From: Nocardia higoensis
GTDB taxonomy: Bacteria; Actinomycetota; Actinomycetes; Mycobacteriales; Mycobacteriaceae
Assembly (NCBI RefSeq): GCF_015477835.1
Contig: NZ_JADLQN010000001.1
Location: 1,860,001 to 1,924,000 of the forward strand
DNA length: 64,000 bases
Reading direction: 5' to 3'
The position numbers and the translations under genes were made by a program. The number at the start of each line of letters is the position of its first letter. Position 1 is the first letter of the stretch. Under the pieces are notes generated by a model. The model searched no databases. It saw only the letters and a list, made by a program, of their open reading frames with translations, and was not told the origin of the DNA. Shown here one piece after another: positions 47,930-60,518 of the stretch.

Positions 47930-48421
47930 TCAGCCGCCCTGGACGCACCGGAGCAGTTCCCGTACCGCGGACTGTGCCGCGGTGAGTCTGATGGTCCACC
48001 TGTCGCCGGAGAGCCGCAACCGCATCACCTCGGTATGCCATGGTCCGGACAGGCCGAGGAACACTGTTCCGACCGGGTGGCCGTCCTGGACATCGGGCCC
48101 GGCGACACCGGTCAGGCCGACGCCCCAGTCCGCCACGCAGCGCGTGCGGGCACCGACCGCCAACTGTTCGGCGGCGCCGGCGGAGACCGGTCCCACCGTG
48201 GCCAACAGGTCCTCGCCGACGTCGGCGAGGGTGTGCTTGAGATCGGTGGCGTAGACCACCAGCCCGCCGCGCAGCACCGCGCTCGCGCCGGGCACCCCGG
48301 CCAGGGTGGCAGACAGCAGGCCCGCGGTGAGCGATTCCGCGGTCGCGACGGTCTGCCCGGCGACTCGCAGCGCGCGCACGAGTTCGGCGACCGGCGCCCC
48401 GGCGGTCAGCGGGTCGCTCAT
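47930..48421 (-). CDS. CinA C-terminal domain (nicotinamide-nucleotide amidohydrolase)
   Basis: A 163-residue PncC/CinA-C protein that hydrolyses nicotinamide mononucleotide, recycling pyridine nucleotides. LRVAGQTVATAESLTAGLLSATLAGVPGAS and VGLTGVAGPDVQDGHPVGTVFLGLS are the family signatures. It lacks the N-terminal MoCF-like domain, as many actinobacterial forms do. Its ATG overlaps the pgsA stop (ATGA), so translation is coupled. Confidence 0.92.
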   Translation of the reverse strand: MSDPLTAGAPVAELVRALRVAGQTVATAESLTAGLLSATLAGVPGASAVLRGGLVVYATDLKHTLADVGEDLLATVGPVSAGAAEQLAVGARTRCVADWGVGLTGVAGPDVQDGHPVGTVFLGLSGPWHTEVMRLRLSGDRWTIRLTAAQSAVRELLRCVQGG

Positions 48422-49098
48422 GCGCCGCGCAACCGGGACGAGCCGGCGAACCACACCCGCGCGGCCTGCCCCACATAGTCGAGGCCGGTGACGACGGTGA
48501 GTACCAGCGCCAGGTACATCAGAACCATGCCGAAGGTCTCGAACGCGCCCGACAGCGGCAGCAGCAGCACCGCGATCGCCACCGACTGCACCAGCGTCTT
48601 GAGTTTGCCGCCGCGACCGGCCGGGATGACGCCACGGCGGACCACGATCAGACGCAACACGGTGACACCGATCTCCCTGCCGATGATCACCAGGGTGATC
48701 CACCACGGCAGATCGCCGAGGGCGGACAGACCGATCAGCGAGGCCCCGATCAGCGCCTTGTCGGCGATCGGGTCGGCGAGCTTGCCGAAATCGGTCACCA
48801 GGCCGTATTTGCGGGCCAGCTGCCCGTCGAACCGGTCGGTGACGGCGGCGAGCCCGAACAGCGCGGCCGCACCGATCCGCCAGCCGGTCTCGTGACCGTC
48901 ACCGGCGAACAACGCGAGCAGGAACAGCGGGACGATCGCGATCCGCAGCATCGTCAGCACGTTGGCGATGTTCAGCAGCGGCGCGGGCGCGTCCGAGGAG
49001 GCGGCCACGAAGTGCGGGCGTTCCGGGGCAGGCGCGGGCGCGGGTCGCGACCTCGCCGTCTCCGTGGGCGCGAGATCGCCACCATGACTGTCGATCAC
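48418..49098 (-). CDS. pgsA: CDP-alcohol phosphatidyltransferase (PgsA-type)
   Basis: A 226-residue membrane enzyme with the CDP-OH-P motif: DRFDGQLARKYGLVTDFGKLADPIADK contains the eight conserved residues. Phosphatidylglycerophosphate synthase is the likely activity. Four or five transmembrane helices follow a polar N-terminus. It starts with GTG at 49098, RBS GGGAGCGAGG. Its neighbour order (argA - pgsA - cinA - clgR - pspA) matches M. tuberculosis Rv2747-Rv2744c. Confidence 0.9.
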   Translation of the reverse strand: MIDSHGGDLAPTETARSRPAPAPAPERPHFVAASSDAPAPLLNIANVLTMLRIAIVPLFLLALFAGDGHETGWRIGAAALFGLAAVTDRFDGQLARKYGLVTDFGKLADPIADKALIGASLIGLSALGDLPWWITLVIIGREIGVTVLRLIVVRRGVIPAGRGGKLKTLVQSVAIAVLLLPLSGAFETFGMVLMYLALVLTVVTGLDYVGQAARVWFAGSSRLRGA

Positions 49099-49241
49099 GC
49101 GCGGACCTCGCTCCCGCGTGGCGTCCTCACCGAGCCGTGGACCTGCGGTTGCGCTGCCCCGACGTGATGCGGTGGGCGGAACGACAGGATGTGCGGCACA
49201 CGATCAGACTATCGGTAGCCCGGCCGACTACTGTGCACCCC

Positions 49242-49808
49242 ATGACCTCTCGGGGACCGATCAGTGGTCCGACCAGCGATGCGCAGCCCGGCGCGACATC
49301 CCCCGCCCCGGGCGCCGAACCGGTCGTTCGCCGTGCCCGAACCTCCGATGTCGCCGAGATCAAACGCCTGGTCGACGTGTACGCCGGTCGCATTCTGCTG
49401 GAGAAGAGCCTGGTCACCCTCTACGAGGCGGTGCAGGAATTCTGGGTCGCCGAGCTGGACGGCCGGGTGGTCGGCTGTGGCGCATTACACGTGCTCTGGG
49501 CCGATCTCGGCGAGGTGCGCACGGTGGCCGTGGATCCGGTGGTGAAAGGCCGCGGCGTCGGCGGACTGATCGTGCGCACGCTGATCGCGGTGGCCAGGGA
49601 ACTGGAATTGCGCAGGCTGTTCGTACTGACTTTCGAAGTGGAGTTCTTCGGCAGGCACGGCTTCGCCGAGATCGACGGCACGCCCGTCACCGCCGAGGTG
49701 TACGCCGAGATGTGCCGCTCCTACGACACCGGCGTCGCGGAATTCCTCGACCTCAGCTACGTGAAACCGAACACCCTCGGCAACACCAGGATGTTGCTGA
49801 ATCTGTGA
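49242..49808 (+). CDS. GNAT N-acetyltransferase, ArgA-like
   Basis: A 188-residue acetyltransferase of the GNAT fold. VVRRARTSDVAEIKRLVDVYAGRILLEKSLVTLYEAVQEFWVAELDGRVVGCGALHVLWADLGEVRTVAVDPVVKGRGVGGLIV is the acetyl-CoA binding core. The M. tuberculosis Rv2747 homologue is a functional N-acetylglutamate synthase of arginine biosynthesis; the same role is likely here. Start at 49242 chosen; the frame extends 35 codons. The ribosome-binding site is weak. Confidence 0.85.
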   Translation: MTSRGPISGPTSDAQPGATSPAPGAEPVVRRARTSDVAEIKRLVDVYAGRILLEKSLVTLYEAVQEFWVAELDGRVVGCGALHVLWADLGEVRTVAVDPVVKGRGVGGLIVRTLIAVARELELRRLFVLTFEVEFFGRHGFAEIDGTPVTAEVYAEMCRSYDTGVAEFLDLSYVKPNTLGNTRMLLNL

Positions 49809-49866
49809 GCCGCGCGTCCATCCGAGCGTGCTCGGGTCCCGTTCCGATCGACCAGGAGTGACTTCC

Positions 49867-50151
49867 GTGCCGACCTTCGCCGTCCACTACACCTACTCCG
49901 AGGCCACCGTCCCCGCGCGTGACACCCACCGCCCCCGGCACCGCGCCTGGCTGACCGACCAGCTCGCGTGCGGGGCGCTGTTGACCAGCGGTCCCTACAC
50001 CGACGGCTCGGGCGCGCTGCTGCTGTTCCGCGCCGAGGACGAGGCGAGCCTGCGCGAGCTGCTCGCGCAGGACCCCTTCGCACAGGAGCGGCTGATCGAC
50101 GCGGTGCGCGTCGACGAATGGCATCCGGTGCTCGGCGCCTTCTCGGCCTGA
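49867..50151 (+). CDS. YciI-family protein
   Basis: A 94-residue dimeric alpha-beta barrel protein of the YCII family: PTFAVHYTYSEATVPARDTHRPRHRAWLTDQLACGALLTSGPYTDGSGALLLF, with the conserved His/Asp dyad (H in RPRHRAWL and D in GPYTD). Function is unclear; some relatives are dehydratases or hydrolases. GTG at 49867 with AGGAGTG upstream. It is 58 bases from the preceding gene. Confidence 0.85.
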   Translation: MPTFAVHYTYSEATVPARDTHRPRHRAWLTDQLACGALLTSGPYTDGSGALLLFRAEDEASLRELLAQDPFAQERLIDAVRVDEWHPVLGAFSA

Positions 50152-50172
50152 CCGGCGACCGTTCGGATTCGA

Positions 50173-50218
50173 GGCGTCACGAGCCCGGGCAGAGGAAGAC
50201 CGCCGGGCTCGTCACGCC
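50173..50218. terminator. Terminator between YciI and TerC genes
   Basis: 16-bp stem with one C-C mismatch and a 14-base loop; its right arm overlaps the terC stop codon at 50212. Confidence 0.7.
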
Positions 50219-51243
50219 GGTGGGGACTGGTCGCCACCGGTGTCCGAGGTTCCCGGCGCCGCCTGCGCCATGCTCCTGCCGCGGGTCTTCACCAGACTGG
50301 CGACCGTGGCCACGGCGAGCACACCGAGGATCACGGCCAGCGAGAACGGTGTGGAGATCTCCGGCACGCTGACGTGCTCACCGCCGTTGACGAACGGCAG
50401 CGTGTTCTCGTGCAGCGCGTGCAGCACCAGCTTCACGCCGATGAAGGCCAGGATCGCGGCCAGGCCGTAGGACAGGTAGACCAGGCGGTCGAGCAGACCA
50501 CCGATGAGGAAGTACAGCTGGCGCAGCCCCATCAACGCGAAGGCGTTCGCCGCGAACACCAGGTACGGCTCTTCGGTGAGGCCGTAGATCGCCGGGATCG
50601 AGTCGAGGGCGAAGAGCAGATCGGTGAAGCCGATCGCCACCAGCGCGAGCAGCAGCGGGGTGACCACGCGCTTACCGTCGATCCTGGTGATCAGCCGGTC
50701 GCCGTCGTACTCGTCGGTGGTGGGCAGGACCTTCTTGGCCAGCGCGACGATCCTGCTGTCACGTTTCTCCTCGGCCTCCACCTCGTGCCCGCTCTCCCGC
50801 AGCAGATTGACCGCGGTGTAGATCAGGAACAGGCCGAACAGGTAGAACACCCAGCTGAAGGCGTTGATCGCGGCCGCGCCGACGGCGATGAAGGCGCCGC
50901 GCATCACCAGCGCGAGCACGATACCGATCAGCAGGACCTTCTGCTGATAGATGCGCGGCACGGCGAAAGTGCTCATGATGATGAGGAAGACGAACAGGTT
51001 GTCGACCGACAGCGCCTTCTCGGTGACGAAGCCCGCGTAGTACTCCCCCGCGTAGGTGGAGCCCCATTTCCACGCGACATAGCCGCCGAAGAGCAGCGCC
51101 AGTCCGATGTAGACCGCCGACCAGAATCCGGATTCCCGGAAGCTGGGTTCGTGCGGGGTCCGGACATGGGCGAAGAAGTCGAATACGAACAGCCCGAGAA
51201 CCACCGCGACGGTGATCACCCACTCGAGCGCACTCACCTGCAT
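50212..51243 (-). CDS. TerC-family integral membrane protein
   Basis: A 343-residue TerC/Alx family protein with seven or more predicted helices. Acidic motifs FVFDFFAHVRTPHEP, EKALSVDNLFVFLIIMS and ALDSIPAIYGLT are the ones thought to handle metal ions such as manganese. Starts at ATG 51243 with GGAG. Unlike many terC genes it has no recognisable yybP-ykoY manganese riboswitch upstream. The TerD genes near 17.2-18.7 kb are the likely functional relatives, though not adjacent. Confidence 0.92.
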   Translation of the reverse strand: MQVSALEWVITVAVVLGLFVFDFFAHVRTPHEPSFRESGFWSAVYIGLALLFGGYVAWKWGSTYAGEYYAGFVTEKALSVDNLFVFLIIMSTFAVPRIYQQKVLLIGIVLALVMRGAFIAVGAAAINAFSWVFYLFGLFLIYTAVNLLRESGHEVEAEEKRDSRIVALAKKVLPTTDEYDGDRLITRIDGKRVVTPLLLALVAIGFTDLLFALDSIPAIYGLTEEPYLVFAANAFALMGLRQLYFLIGGLLDRLVYLSYGLAAILAFIGVKLVLHALHENTLPFVNGGEHVSVPEISTPFSLAVILGVLAVATVASLVKTRGRSMAQAAPGTSDTGGDQSPPA

Positions 51244-51456
51244 GCTGAACTCCGATCGCCGATCATGACCGCCATAATGCCGGATTTGTCCGTTATCGCC
51301 GATACCCGTTCCTCGCCCCCATCCTTCCATACCCCATCGTTTTCACTGGTGACAGCCCTGGCAGGGCGGAACGGACGACGGAGTCGGTCCTCGCCACGGT
51401 GAGCATGATCACCCCGAGACGGCGACGAACAGGGCCCGCGTATCTTCGGAACCGCC

Positions 51457-52140
51457 ATGCTGACTCTGTTGCCCGCGCTCGCCGGTTTCGCCTTCCTCGA
51501 TTCCCTGGATCTGTTACTGGTGGGCGTCACCGCCGCGGTGATCTACGACAGCAGACTGCGCAGGCGTTCGCCGGTGCCCGCCGGCTTGGGGTTTCTGGCG
51601 GGCGTGTTCGCCGCGACGGTGGCATTCGGCGTCTGCACCGTCCTCGGTATCGGGTGGCTCACCGACCTGTTCGATTTCCATCTCACGCCCGCGATCAGAT
51701 TCCGGGGTGAACTGCTCGCCGGAACGGTGCTGCTCGTGCTGGCCGCGCTGCCCGCGACGGGTGAGCGCAGCACACCGCCCGCCTGGGCCGTCGAGTTGCG
51801 CGGCAGACCCCTCGTGCTGGCGCTGGCCGGTCTGGCGATCGGCGTCATCCAATCGAGCACCTCGGTGCCTTATCTGGCCGGTCTGGCGATGCTGTCGGCC
51901 TACCACGCGGCCGCGACGGTGTGGCCGGCGATCCTGGTCGGCTACGGCGTGATCGCGCTGCTGCCACCGATACTGCTGCTGGTGCTGGCGACCCGGCGAA
52001 CGGTGAGCGCGCGGCGGGCGTACCGGCGCATCACCACAGCCGTCACCCGATTCGGACCGCCCTCGGTGCGCGTCCTGTTCGCCCTGGCGGGCATAGCGCT
52101 CGTCGGCGACGCGATCGCCCATCCGGCCGAGCTGTGGTGA
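51457..52140 (+). CDS. GAP-family (LysE-superfamily) membrane protein
   Basis: A 227-residue protein with six predicted transmembrane helices (LTLLPALAGFAFLDSLDLLLVG, GFLAGVFAATVAFGVCTVLG, LLAGTVLLVLAALPA, LALAGLAIGVIQSSTSVPYLAGLAM, AILVGYGVIALLPPILLLVLAT, VLFALAGIALVGDAI). The layout resembles GAP/Sap proteins tied to glycolipid export in mycobacteria. No enzyme motif is evident. Its 3' end overlaps the region of the ftsK terminator. Confidence 0.65.
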   Translation: MLTLLPALAGFAFLDSLDLLLVGVTAAVIYDSRLRRRSPVPAGLGFLAGVFAATVAFGVCTVLGIGWLTDLFDFHLTPAIRFRGELLAGTVLLVLAALPATGERSTPPAWAVELRGRPLVLALAGLAIGVIQSSTSVPYLAGLAMLSAYHAAATVWPAILVGYGVIALLPPILLLVLATRRTVSARRAYRRITTAVTRFGPPSVRVLFALAGIALVGDAIAHPAELW

Positions 52141-52179
52141 GCGTGTCCCGCCCGGTCACCCCACATCCGCGCGCCGAGA

Positions 52180-52199
52180 GGTCCGCTATTCGGCGGACC
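52180..52199. terminator. Hairpin at the ftsK 3' end
   Basis: GGTCCGC and GCGGACC with a 6-base loop; the left arm ends at the ftsK stop codon (52186-52188). Confidence 0.55.
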
Positions 52200-54843
52200 C
52201 CTCGCCGTCTTCGGGACCGCCCCCGCGGATCGAGAACAGCAGGCCATCGAGTTCGTCGGGTTTGACCAGCACGTCGCGCGCCTTGGAGCCCTCGCTCGGA
52301 CCGACGACCCCCCTGGTCTCCATGAGGTCCATCAGCCGCCCCGCCTTGGCGAAGCCGACCCGCAGTTTGCGCTGCAACATCGAGGTCGAGCCGAACTGTG
52401 AGGTCACCACCAGCTCGACCGCCTGCAACAGCAGGTCCAGATCGTCTCCGATATCCGGGTCGACATCCTTCTTCTCGCCGGCCTTGGCCGCGGTGACGCC
52501 TTCCTGATAGTCGGGTTCGGCCTGGTTCTTGGTGAAGTCGACGACGGCGTGGATCTCCTCGTCGCTGATGAACGCGCCCTGCAGGCGGGTCGGCTTACCC
52601 GCGCCCATCGGCAGGAACAGCCCGTCACCCATGCCGATCAGCTTCTCCGCGCCCGGCTGGTCGAGGATGACCCGGGAGTCGGTGAGCGAGGAGGTCGCGA
52701 ACGCCAGGCGTGAAGGCACGTTCGTCTTGATCAGGCCGGTGACGACGTCGACCGAAGGTCGCTGGGTGGCCAGCACCAGGTGGATGCCAGCGGCGCGCGC
52801 CTTCTGGGTGATGCGCACGATCGCGTCCTCGACGTCGCGGGGCGCGGTCATCATCAGATCGGCGAGCTCGTCGACGATGGCGAGGATGTACGGGTAGGGC
52901 CGGTAGACCCGTTCACTGCCCAGCGGTGCGGCGATCACACCCGACTTCACCTTCTTGTTGAAGTCGTCGATGTGGCGGACCTTGTTGGCCTGCATGTCCT
53001 GGTACCGCTGCTCCATCTCCTCCACCAGCCAAGCCAGCGCGGCGGCGGCCTTCTTGGGCTGGGTGATGATGGGCGTGATCAGGTGTGGGATGCCCTCGTA
53101 CGGGGTCAGCTCGACCATCTTCGGGTCGATGAGGATCATCCGCACCTCTTCGGGGGTGGCCCGCTGCAACAGCGAGACCAGCATCGAGTTCACGAAACTC
53201 GATTTGCCCGAACCGGTAGAGCCCGCGACCAGCAGGTGCGGCATCTTCGCCAGGTTGGCCGAGACGAACTCGCCCTCGATGTTCTTGCCCAGGCCGATCA
53301 CCAGCGGATGGTGGTCGTTGCGGGTCGAGGGCGCCTTGAGCACATCGGCCAGGCGCACCAGTTCGCGATCGGCGTTGGGCACCTCGATGCCCACCGCGGA
53401 CTTTCCGGGGATCGGGGCGAGCAGTCGCACGTTCTCGGTCGCCACCGCATAGGCGATGTTCCGGGTCAGCGCGGTGATCTTCTCGACCTTCACGCCGGGA
53501 CCGAGTTCCACCTCATAGCGGGTGACCGTCGGGCCGCGCACGAATCCGGTGACCGCGGCATCGATCTTGAACTGCACCAGCACCTCGGTGATCGCCTCGA
53601 TCATCGATTCGTTGGCGGCACTGCGCTTCTTGGGCGGATCACCGTCGGTGAGCAGATTCATCGGCGGCAGCGTGTAATCACCCTCGATCACCCGGTCGGC
53701 GACGAATTCCGGCTCGGGCGGCGGCGGTGGGGTCTGGTCGGCGGCTCTGGGCGCGGCCCGCTTGCGCGGTGCCGGCACCGCCTCGGCCTGCGGGGCGGCG
53801 GCGATCTGCTTGGCCTCGCGCAGCGGGGGTTCACCGGGCACGACATCGCCGAGCATCTCGGTGACGGCGTCGGATCCGGTGAACTCGTCGGTCGGGTAGT
53901 TCTCCTGCGGAGTGCGACCGCGCCGGCGGGAACGGCCGCGCGACCCGAATCCCTCGGTGTCGTAGCCGACCGGTTCGAAGTCCTCGCCGTATCCATCGGC
54001 GCCATATCGGTCCCGACCGTACTCGTCGCCGGCCGCGGCGGCGCCGAACAGCTCACGCAGCCGGTGCGGCACCTCGCGCAGGGTGGTTCCGGTGATCAGC
54101 AGCACGCCGAAGATCATGGCCAGCAACAGGATCGGCACCGCCAGCCAGGCGGTCAGGCCGTCGGCGAGCGGTCCGCCGAACACGTAGCCCACGAATCCCG
54201 CGGCGTGCGCGCGCTCGTGCGCGTCGGTCGGGGCGCCCGCGGCGAGATGCCAGATTCCCAGGGCAGGCAGCCCGACCAGCACTCCGCCGAGCACCAGTCG
54301 CGGCCGGACCTCCGGACGCGCCTCGGTGCGCATCAGCACCACCGCGATACCGGTGGCGACGAACGGCAGTGCGGCCGAGGCGGAGCCGGAGATCCAGCGG
54401 ATGACGCCTTCGACCCAGCCGCCGATCGGACCGCCCGCCGAGAGCCAGACCGCGGCGGCGACGACAGCGCTGACCGCCAGCAATGCCAAAGCGATGCCGT
54501 CGCGGCGGTGTCCGTGCTCGATCTCGCCCGCCCGGCTCAGGGTCCGGGTGGTGGCGCCGACACCGCGCGCGAGCATGGTCCAGCCGCCGCTGACGCCCCG
54601 GCTGAGCACGGCGAGCGGGGCGGTGTCGGAACGGGCGCGCACGGGCTTGCGGGCAGGCGCGGTGCGGGCGCGAGGGGTTCTGTTCGTGCGCGGCGTGCTC
54701 GCACGCGCGGTGCCCGAACGCCCGGTGCTCGCGCGGGGCGCCGCCGCCTCGCGCTGCGCGCGGGTACCCGCCGCCGTGGTCCTCCCCCGGGCCGATCCCG
54801 CCCGCGCCCGACTGGTCGTGGTGCTGCGGGACTTACCTGCCAT
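52186..54843 (-). CDS. ftsK: DNA translocase FtsK/SpoIIIE
   Basis: An 885-residue septal DNA pump. An Arg/Thr/Ala-rich N-terminus is followed by about four transmembrane helices ([20 protein letters not shown] and others, up to about residue 250), a Pro-rich linker, and the motor domain with Walker [11 protein letters not shown], Walker [15 protein letters not shown] and [24 protein letters not shown]. The C-terminal gamma winged-helix domain ([49 protein letters not shown]) reads KOPS-like sequences. It segregates chromosomes at division. ATG at 54843. Confidence 0.96.
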   Translation of the reverse strand: MAGKSRSTTTSRARAGSARGRTTAAGTRAQREAAAPRASTGRSGTARASTPRTNRTPRARTAPARKPVRARSDTAPLAVLSRGVSGGWTMLARGVGATTRTLSRAGEIEHGHRRDGIALALLAVSAVVAAAVWLSAGGPIGGWVEGVIRWISGSASAALPFVATGIAVVLMRTEARPEVRPRLVLGGVLVGLPALGIWHLAAGAPTDAHERAHAAGFVGYVFGGPLADGLTAWLAVPILLLAMIFGVLLITGTTLREVPHRLRELFGAAAAGDEYGRDRYGADGYGEDFEPVGYDTEGFGSRGRSRRRGRTPQENYPTDEFTGSDAVTEMLGDVVPGEPPLREAKQIAAAPQAEAVPAPRKRAAPRAADQTPPPPPEPEFVADRVIEGDYTLPPMNLLTDGDPPKKRSAANESMIEAITEVLVQFKIDAAVTGFVRGPTVTRYEVELGPGVKVEKITALTRNIAYAVATENVRLLAPIPGKSAVGIEVPNADRELVRLADVLKAPSTRNDHHPLVIGLGKNIEGEFVSANLAKMPHLLVAGSTGSGKSSFVNSMLVSLLQRATPEEVRMILIDPKMVELTPYEGIPHLITPIITQPKKAAAALAWLVEEMEQRYQDMQANKVRHIDDFNKKVKSGVIAAPLGSERVYRPYPYILAIVDELADLMMTAPRDVEDAIVRITQKARAAGIHLVLATQRPSVDVVTGLIKTNVPSRLAFATSSLTDSRVILDQPGAEKLIGMGDGLFLPMGAGKPTRLQGAFISDEEIHAVVDFTKNQAEPDYQEGVTAAKAGEKKDVDPDIGDDLDLLLQAVELVVTSQFGSTSMLQRKLRVGFAKAGRLMDLMETRGVVGPSEGSKARDVLVKPDELDGLLFSIRGGGPEDGEGSAE

Positions 54844-54938
54844 GCCCCCAGGCTAGCCGCAAACGCCCCATCCGGACCATCCGCAACACCAGCACCGGGC
54901 GTCAGCGGCGCCGATACCCCGCCCGGAAGCGCCGGGAC

Positions 54939-55562
54939 TCAGATGGAGCGGTCGAGCGCAAGCACCGTCCGGACCGCCTCGTCCGCACCGGTCGCCGTGA
55001 TCCGCACCTCGTCGCGCCCGAAGGCGTGCAGCAACAGTTCGGAGGGCGTGCCGGTGAGTGTCACCGCCGGTCCGTCGCCGGAGACGACCGCTACACTTCG
55101 ACCGTCCGGGGTCGCCAGCATGATCGGCACCGGAGACTTCCGGTAGGCCATCCGGCCCATCCGGCGCAGGAGCTTCCACAGCCGGTCCTCGTCCTCGGCG
55201 GCCAGCTCGCGCGGTTCCCAGCCGGACTCGGCGCGACGCACGTCCTCGTGATGGACGAACATCTCGCTCAGATTGGCCAGCGCGTCCACCGGCTTGAGCG
55301 GCGACCACCAGGGCGGACCGGTGCGCACCAGGTCGAGCAGATGCTCGAACGGCTGAACGGACACCTTCGCCTGCACCGATTCCAGCCGCCCGGCCAGCGG
55401 GCGCAACAGGATGCCGGGCGCGGCGTCGGGCCTGCGTTCGCGAACGATCAAGTGTGCGGCCAGATCTCGCACCGTCCAGGTACCACACAACGTCGGCGCG
55501 TCCGGCCCCGCCGCCTCCATCGCTTCGACCAGTGCTCGCCGTTCCCGCTGTGCCATGCTCAC
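54939..55562 (-). CDS. TIGR03085-type maleylpyruvate isomerase/mycothiol-dependent family protein
   Basis: A 207-residue DinB-like metal-binding protein with TLCGTWTVRDLAAHLIVRERRPDAAPGI and FVHHEDVRRAESGWEPR. The histidines at AAHL, FVHHED form a likely metal site shared by the mycothiol-dependent maleylpyruvate isomerase N domain family. A GTG at 55562 or ATG at 55556 (MAQRERRAL) may be the start; the RBS is weak. It lies upstream of ftsK on the same strand, 95 bases away. Confidence 0.8.
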   Translation of the reverse strand: MSMAQRERRALVEAMEAAGPDAPTLCGTWTVRDLAAHLIVRERRPDAAPGILLRPLAGRLESVQAKVSVQPFEHLLDLVRTGPPWWSPLKPVDALANLSEMFVHHEDVRRAESGWEPRELAAEDEDRLWKLLRRMGRMAYRKSPVPIMLATPDGRSVAVVSGDGPAVTLTGTPSELLLHAFGRDEVRITATGADEAVRTVLALDRSI

Positions 55563-55703
55563 ATGCCGAACCTATCCGATGAACTTCCCGGGCAACATCC
55601 CCGCGGCGTGCACCCGAGCACGTGTTGGCTTTTCGTGACCACTGCCGGTTAGCTTGTCAGGGCGTCCATCGGGTCATGGACCATTCATCGAAGGGGAATC
55701 GTT

Positions 55704-56075
55704 GTGAAGAAGTTCTTCGCCGCCGCGGCGGTGATGGTTGCGACCGTCGCGTCGATGCTGGGGGCCGCAGCGCCCGCGCAGGCCGACTACGGCTACTACG
55801 GCGCGATCGCGACCTCGCGCGACGGCGCGTACGGCATCGCGAACAACTACGGCAGCTATGACGACGCCGAGCAAGCCGCGGTGGACGCCTGCGGCGGCGG
55901 AGGCTGCCGCGTCATGGTCTCGTGGTCGAACGGCTGCGGCGTGCTCGCCAGTTCCGCCAACATGTGGAGCGCCGCCGCGCGGTCCAACTACACCGCCGCG
56001 CGTGAGGCCGCCCTGAGCCGGCTGGCCGACGGCTGGATCGTCGACTGGCGTTGCACCGCGGGCTACTCGCTGTAA
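55704..56075 (+). CDS. Secreted DUF4189-domain protein
   Basis: A 123-residue exported protein. The signal peptide (MKKFFAAAAVMVATVASMLG..., cleavage after AQA near residue 27) leads to a DUF4189 domain: YYGAIATSRDGAYGIANNYGSYDDAEQAAVDACGGGGCRVMVSW, with four conserved cysteines that likely form two disulfides. The family is common in Nocardia and mycobacteria; function unknown. GTG at 55704 with AAGGGGAA upstream. Confidence 0.88.
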   Translation: MKKFFAAAAVMVATVASMLGAAAPAQADYGYYGAIATSRDGAYGIANNYGSYDDAEQAAVDACGGGGCRVMVSWSNGCGVLASSANMWSAAARSNYTAAREAALSRLADGWIVDWRCTAGYSL

Positions 56076-56169
56076 GCGGGCCACACCACCGTCCGCCCTG
56101 CCGACGGGCGGACCATTCCGGCGCGCGCCGCACCGGCGGCGCGCGAGAGACTTCCATTCAGGGGAAAAC

Positions 56170-56733
56170 GTGAAGAACCGTACGTTCCGGACGATGATGG
56201 CCGTCGCCACGACCACCGCCGCCTTCGCCCTCGGCGCCTGCAGCTCCGACAGCGAGAGCGCCTCCGACTCGTCGGGCGCCGCGGCGACCAGCTCGCCCGC
56301 CGGGCAGTTCGAGGCAGGTGTCGAAGAGGACGCCGCCGTGGAAGGCACGGCTCCGACCTCCACCACGCCGCCGAACCTGCCCAAGCCCACCGCCGCCGAG
56401 CTCAACGACCGGCTCACCCGCGCGTTCGACTCCTCGGTCCCCGCCGAGGAGAAGACCTCCTGGATCCAGGACGCCGAGCGGGATCCGCAGCTGGTGGACA
56501 AGCTGGTGAACGCGGCCGAGACCAACAACGTGAAGGTGGAGATCACCGACGTCGGCGAGCCGGTGGACGGCACGCTGAAGGCCGACGCGAACGTGACCAT
56601 CGACGGTCGCCCGGTGGAAGGCGCCTACGTGGAGTTCGTCGCCGAGGGCGACACCTGGAAGGTCTCCCACGATTTCACCTGTGACATCGTGCGCTCGGCG
56701 AAGCTCGATTCGGCCGCCTGCCAGGCCCAGTGA
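56170..56733 (+). CDS. Mtb12-like lipoprotein
   Basis: A 187-residue lipoprotein, lipobox LGAC with lipidated C24. After a Ser/Ala/Glu-rich linker, the C-terminal domain (PPNLPKPTAAELNDRLTRAFDSSVPAEEKTSWIQDAERDPQLVDKLVNAAETNNVKVEITDV) matches the low-molecular-weight antigen MTB12/CFP-2 fold. Two cysteines near the end (FTCDIV, SAACQ) may pair. It is exported to the cell surface. The upstream gene is also secreted; separate transcripts are possible. Confidence 0.82.
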   Translation: MKNRTFRTMMAVATTTAAFALGACSSDSESASDSSGAAATSSPAGQFEAGVEEDAAVEGTAPTSTTPPNLPKPTAAELNDRLTRAFDSSVPAEEKTSWIQDAERDPQLVDKLVNAAETNNVKVEITDVGEPVDGTLKADANVTIDGRPVEGAYVEFVAEGDTWKVSHDFTCDIVRSAKLDSAACQAQ

Positions 56734-56768
56734 GCCCGCGCGGATGACCACGCGCGCGCAGTGAGAGC

Positions 56769-56807
56769 CGAAGGGCCGGGAGGAAAGCGATTCCTCCCGG
56801 CCCTTCG
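56769..56807. terminator. Terminator between the Mtb12-like gene and rnj
   Basis: Perfect 17-bp stem (CGAAGGGCCGGGAGGAA and complement) with a 5-base loop, between convergent genes. Confidence 0.88.
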
Positions 56808-56857
56808 TAGTCGCCGCGGCCCGATGTCGTGCCGGGCACGTGACTGTTCCAGACGAC

Positions 56858-60002
<3,145 letters not shown>

Positions 60003-60006
<4 letters not shown>

Positions 60007-60518
60007 ATCTGGAGAAATACACTGCCCAACTGCGTGAGAATCTGATCTCCGCCGCCGCGCTGGGCGACGAGAAGACCCAGTCGACCGCGGCCGCCCTGGC
60101 CTCGGCCACCGAGAACGCCGCACGGCTGGTGCTGCTGGAGGCGCTGTGGGATCTCGCCGCCGACATCGGCGCCGCGCTGCCCGACCGGACCGTGCATCTG
60201 TCGACCAACGGCGCCGAGGTCACCGTCGACGTGCGCAAGGACACCGGTGCCGAGCCACCCACCTTCGAGGAGATGACCGGCGACATCAGTCGGGTCACCC
60301 TGCGCCTGGTGGAACAGATGAAGGCCAAGGCCGAGGAAGCCGCGGCGGCCAACGGGGTGTCGCTGAACTCCTGGCTCTCCCGGGCAGTCGACGGCGCGCT
60401 GCGCGAGCAGATGCGCGGCTACGGTCACGGCCACAAGCGCGACGCCGGCCGCACAGCCTCCACCGAGCGCAAGGGCGACGACTACACCGAACGCGACGGC
60501 ACCGCCGGCGACAGCTGA
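60003..60518 (+). CDS. Ribbon-helix-helix (HicB/Arc-like) regulator
   Basis: A 171-residue protein. A helical N-terminal part (MNLEKYTAQLRENLISAAAL... LVLLEALWDLAADIGAALP) leads to ISRVTLRLVEQMKAKAEEAAAANGVSLNSWLSRAVDGALREQMRG, a ribbon-helix-helix DNA-binding segment of the HicB/Arc type (about residues 97-138). Many actinobacterial homologues precede a DUF4097 gene; here the partner is replaced by a convergent gene that overlaps it by 37 bases. The start codon lies inside an operator repeat, so strong autoregulation is likely. Confidence 0.75.

Noticed and set aside
50374..51402. 342-codon frame on the plus strand
   Set aside because: Antisense to terC; Gln/Asp/Arg-rich, as expected from the complement of a hydrophobic gene.
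51244..51456. yybP-ykoY manganese riboswitch before terC
   Set aside because: I looked for its conserved motifs because terC genes often carry it, but did not see them.
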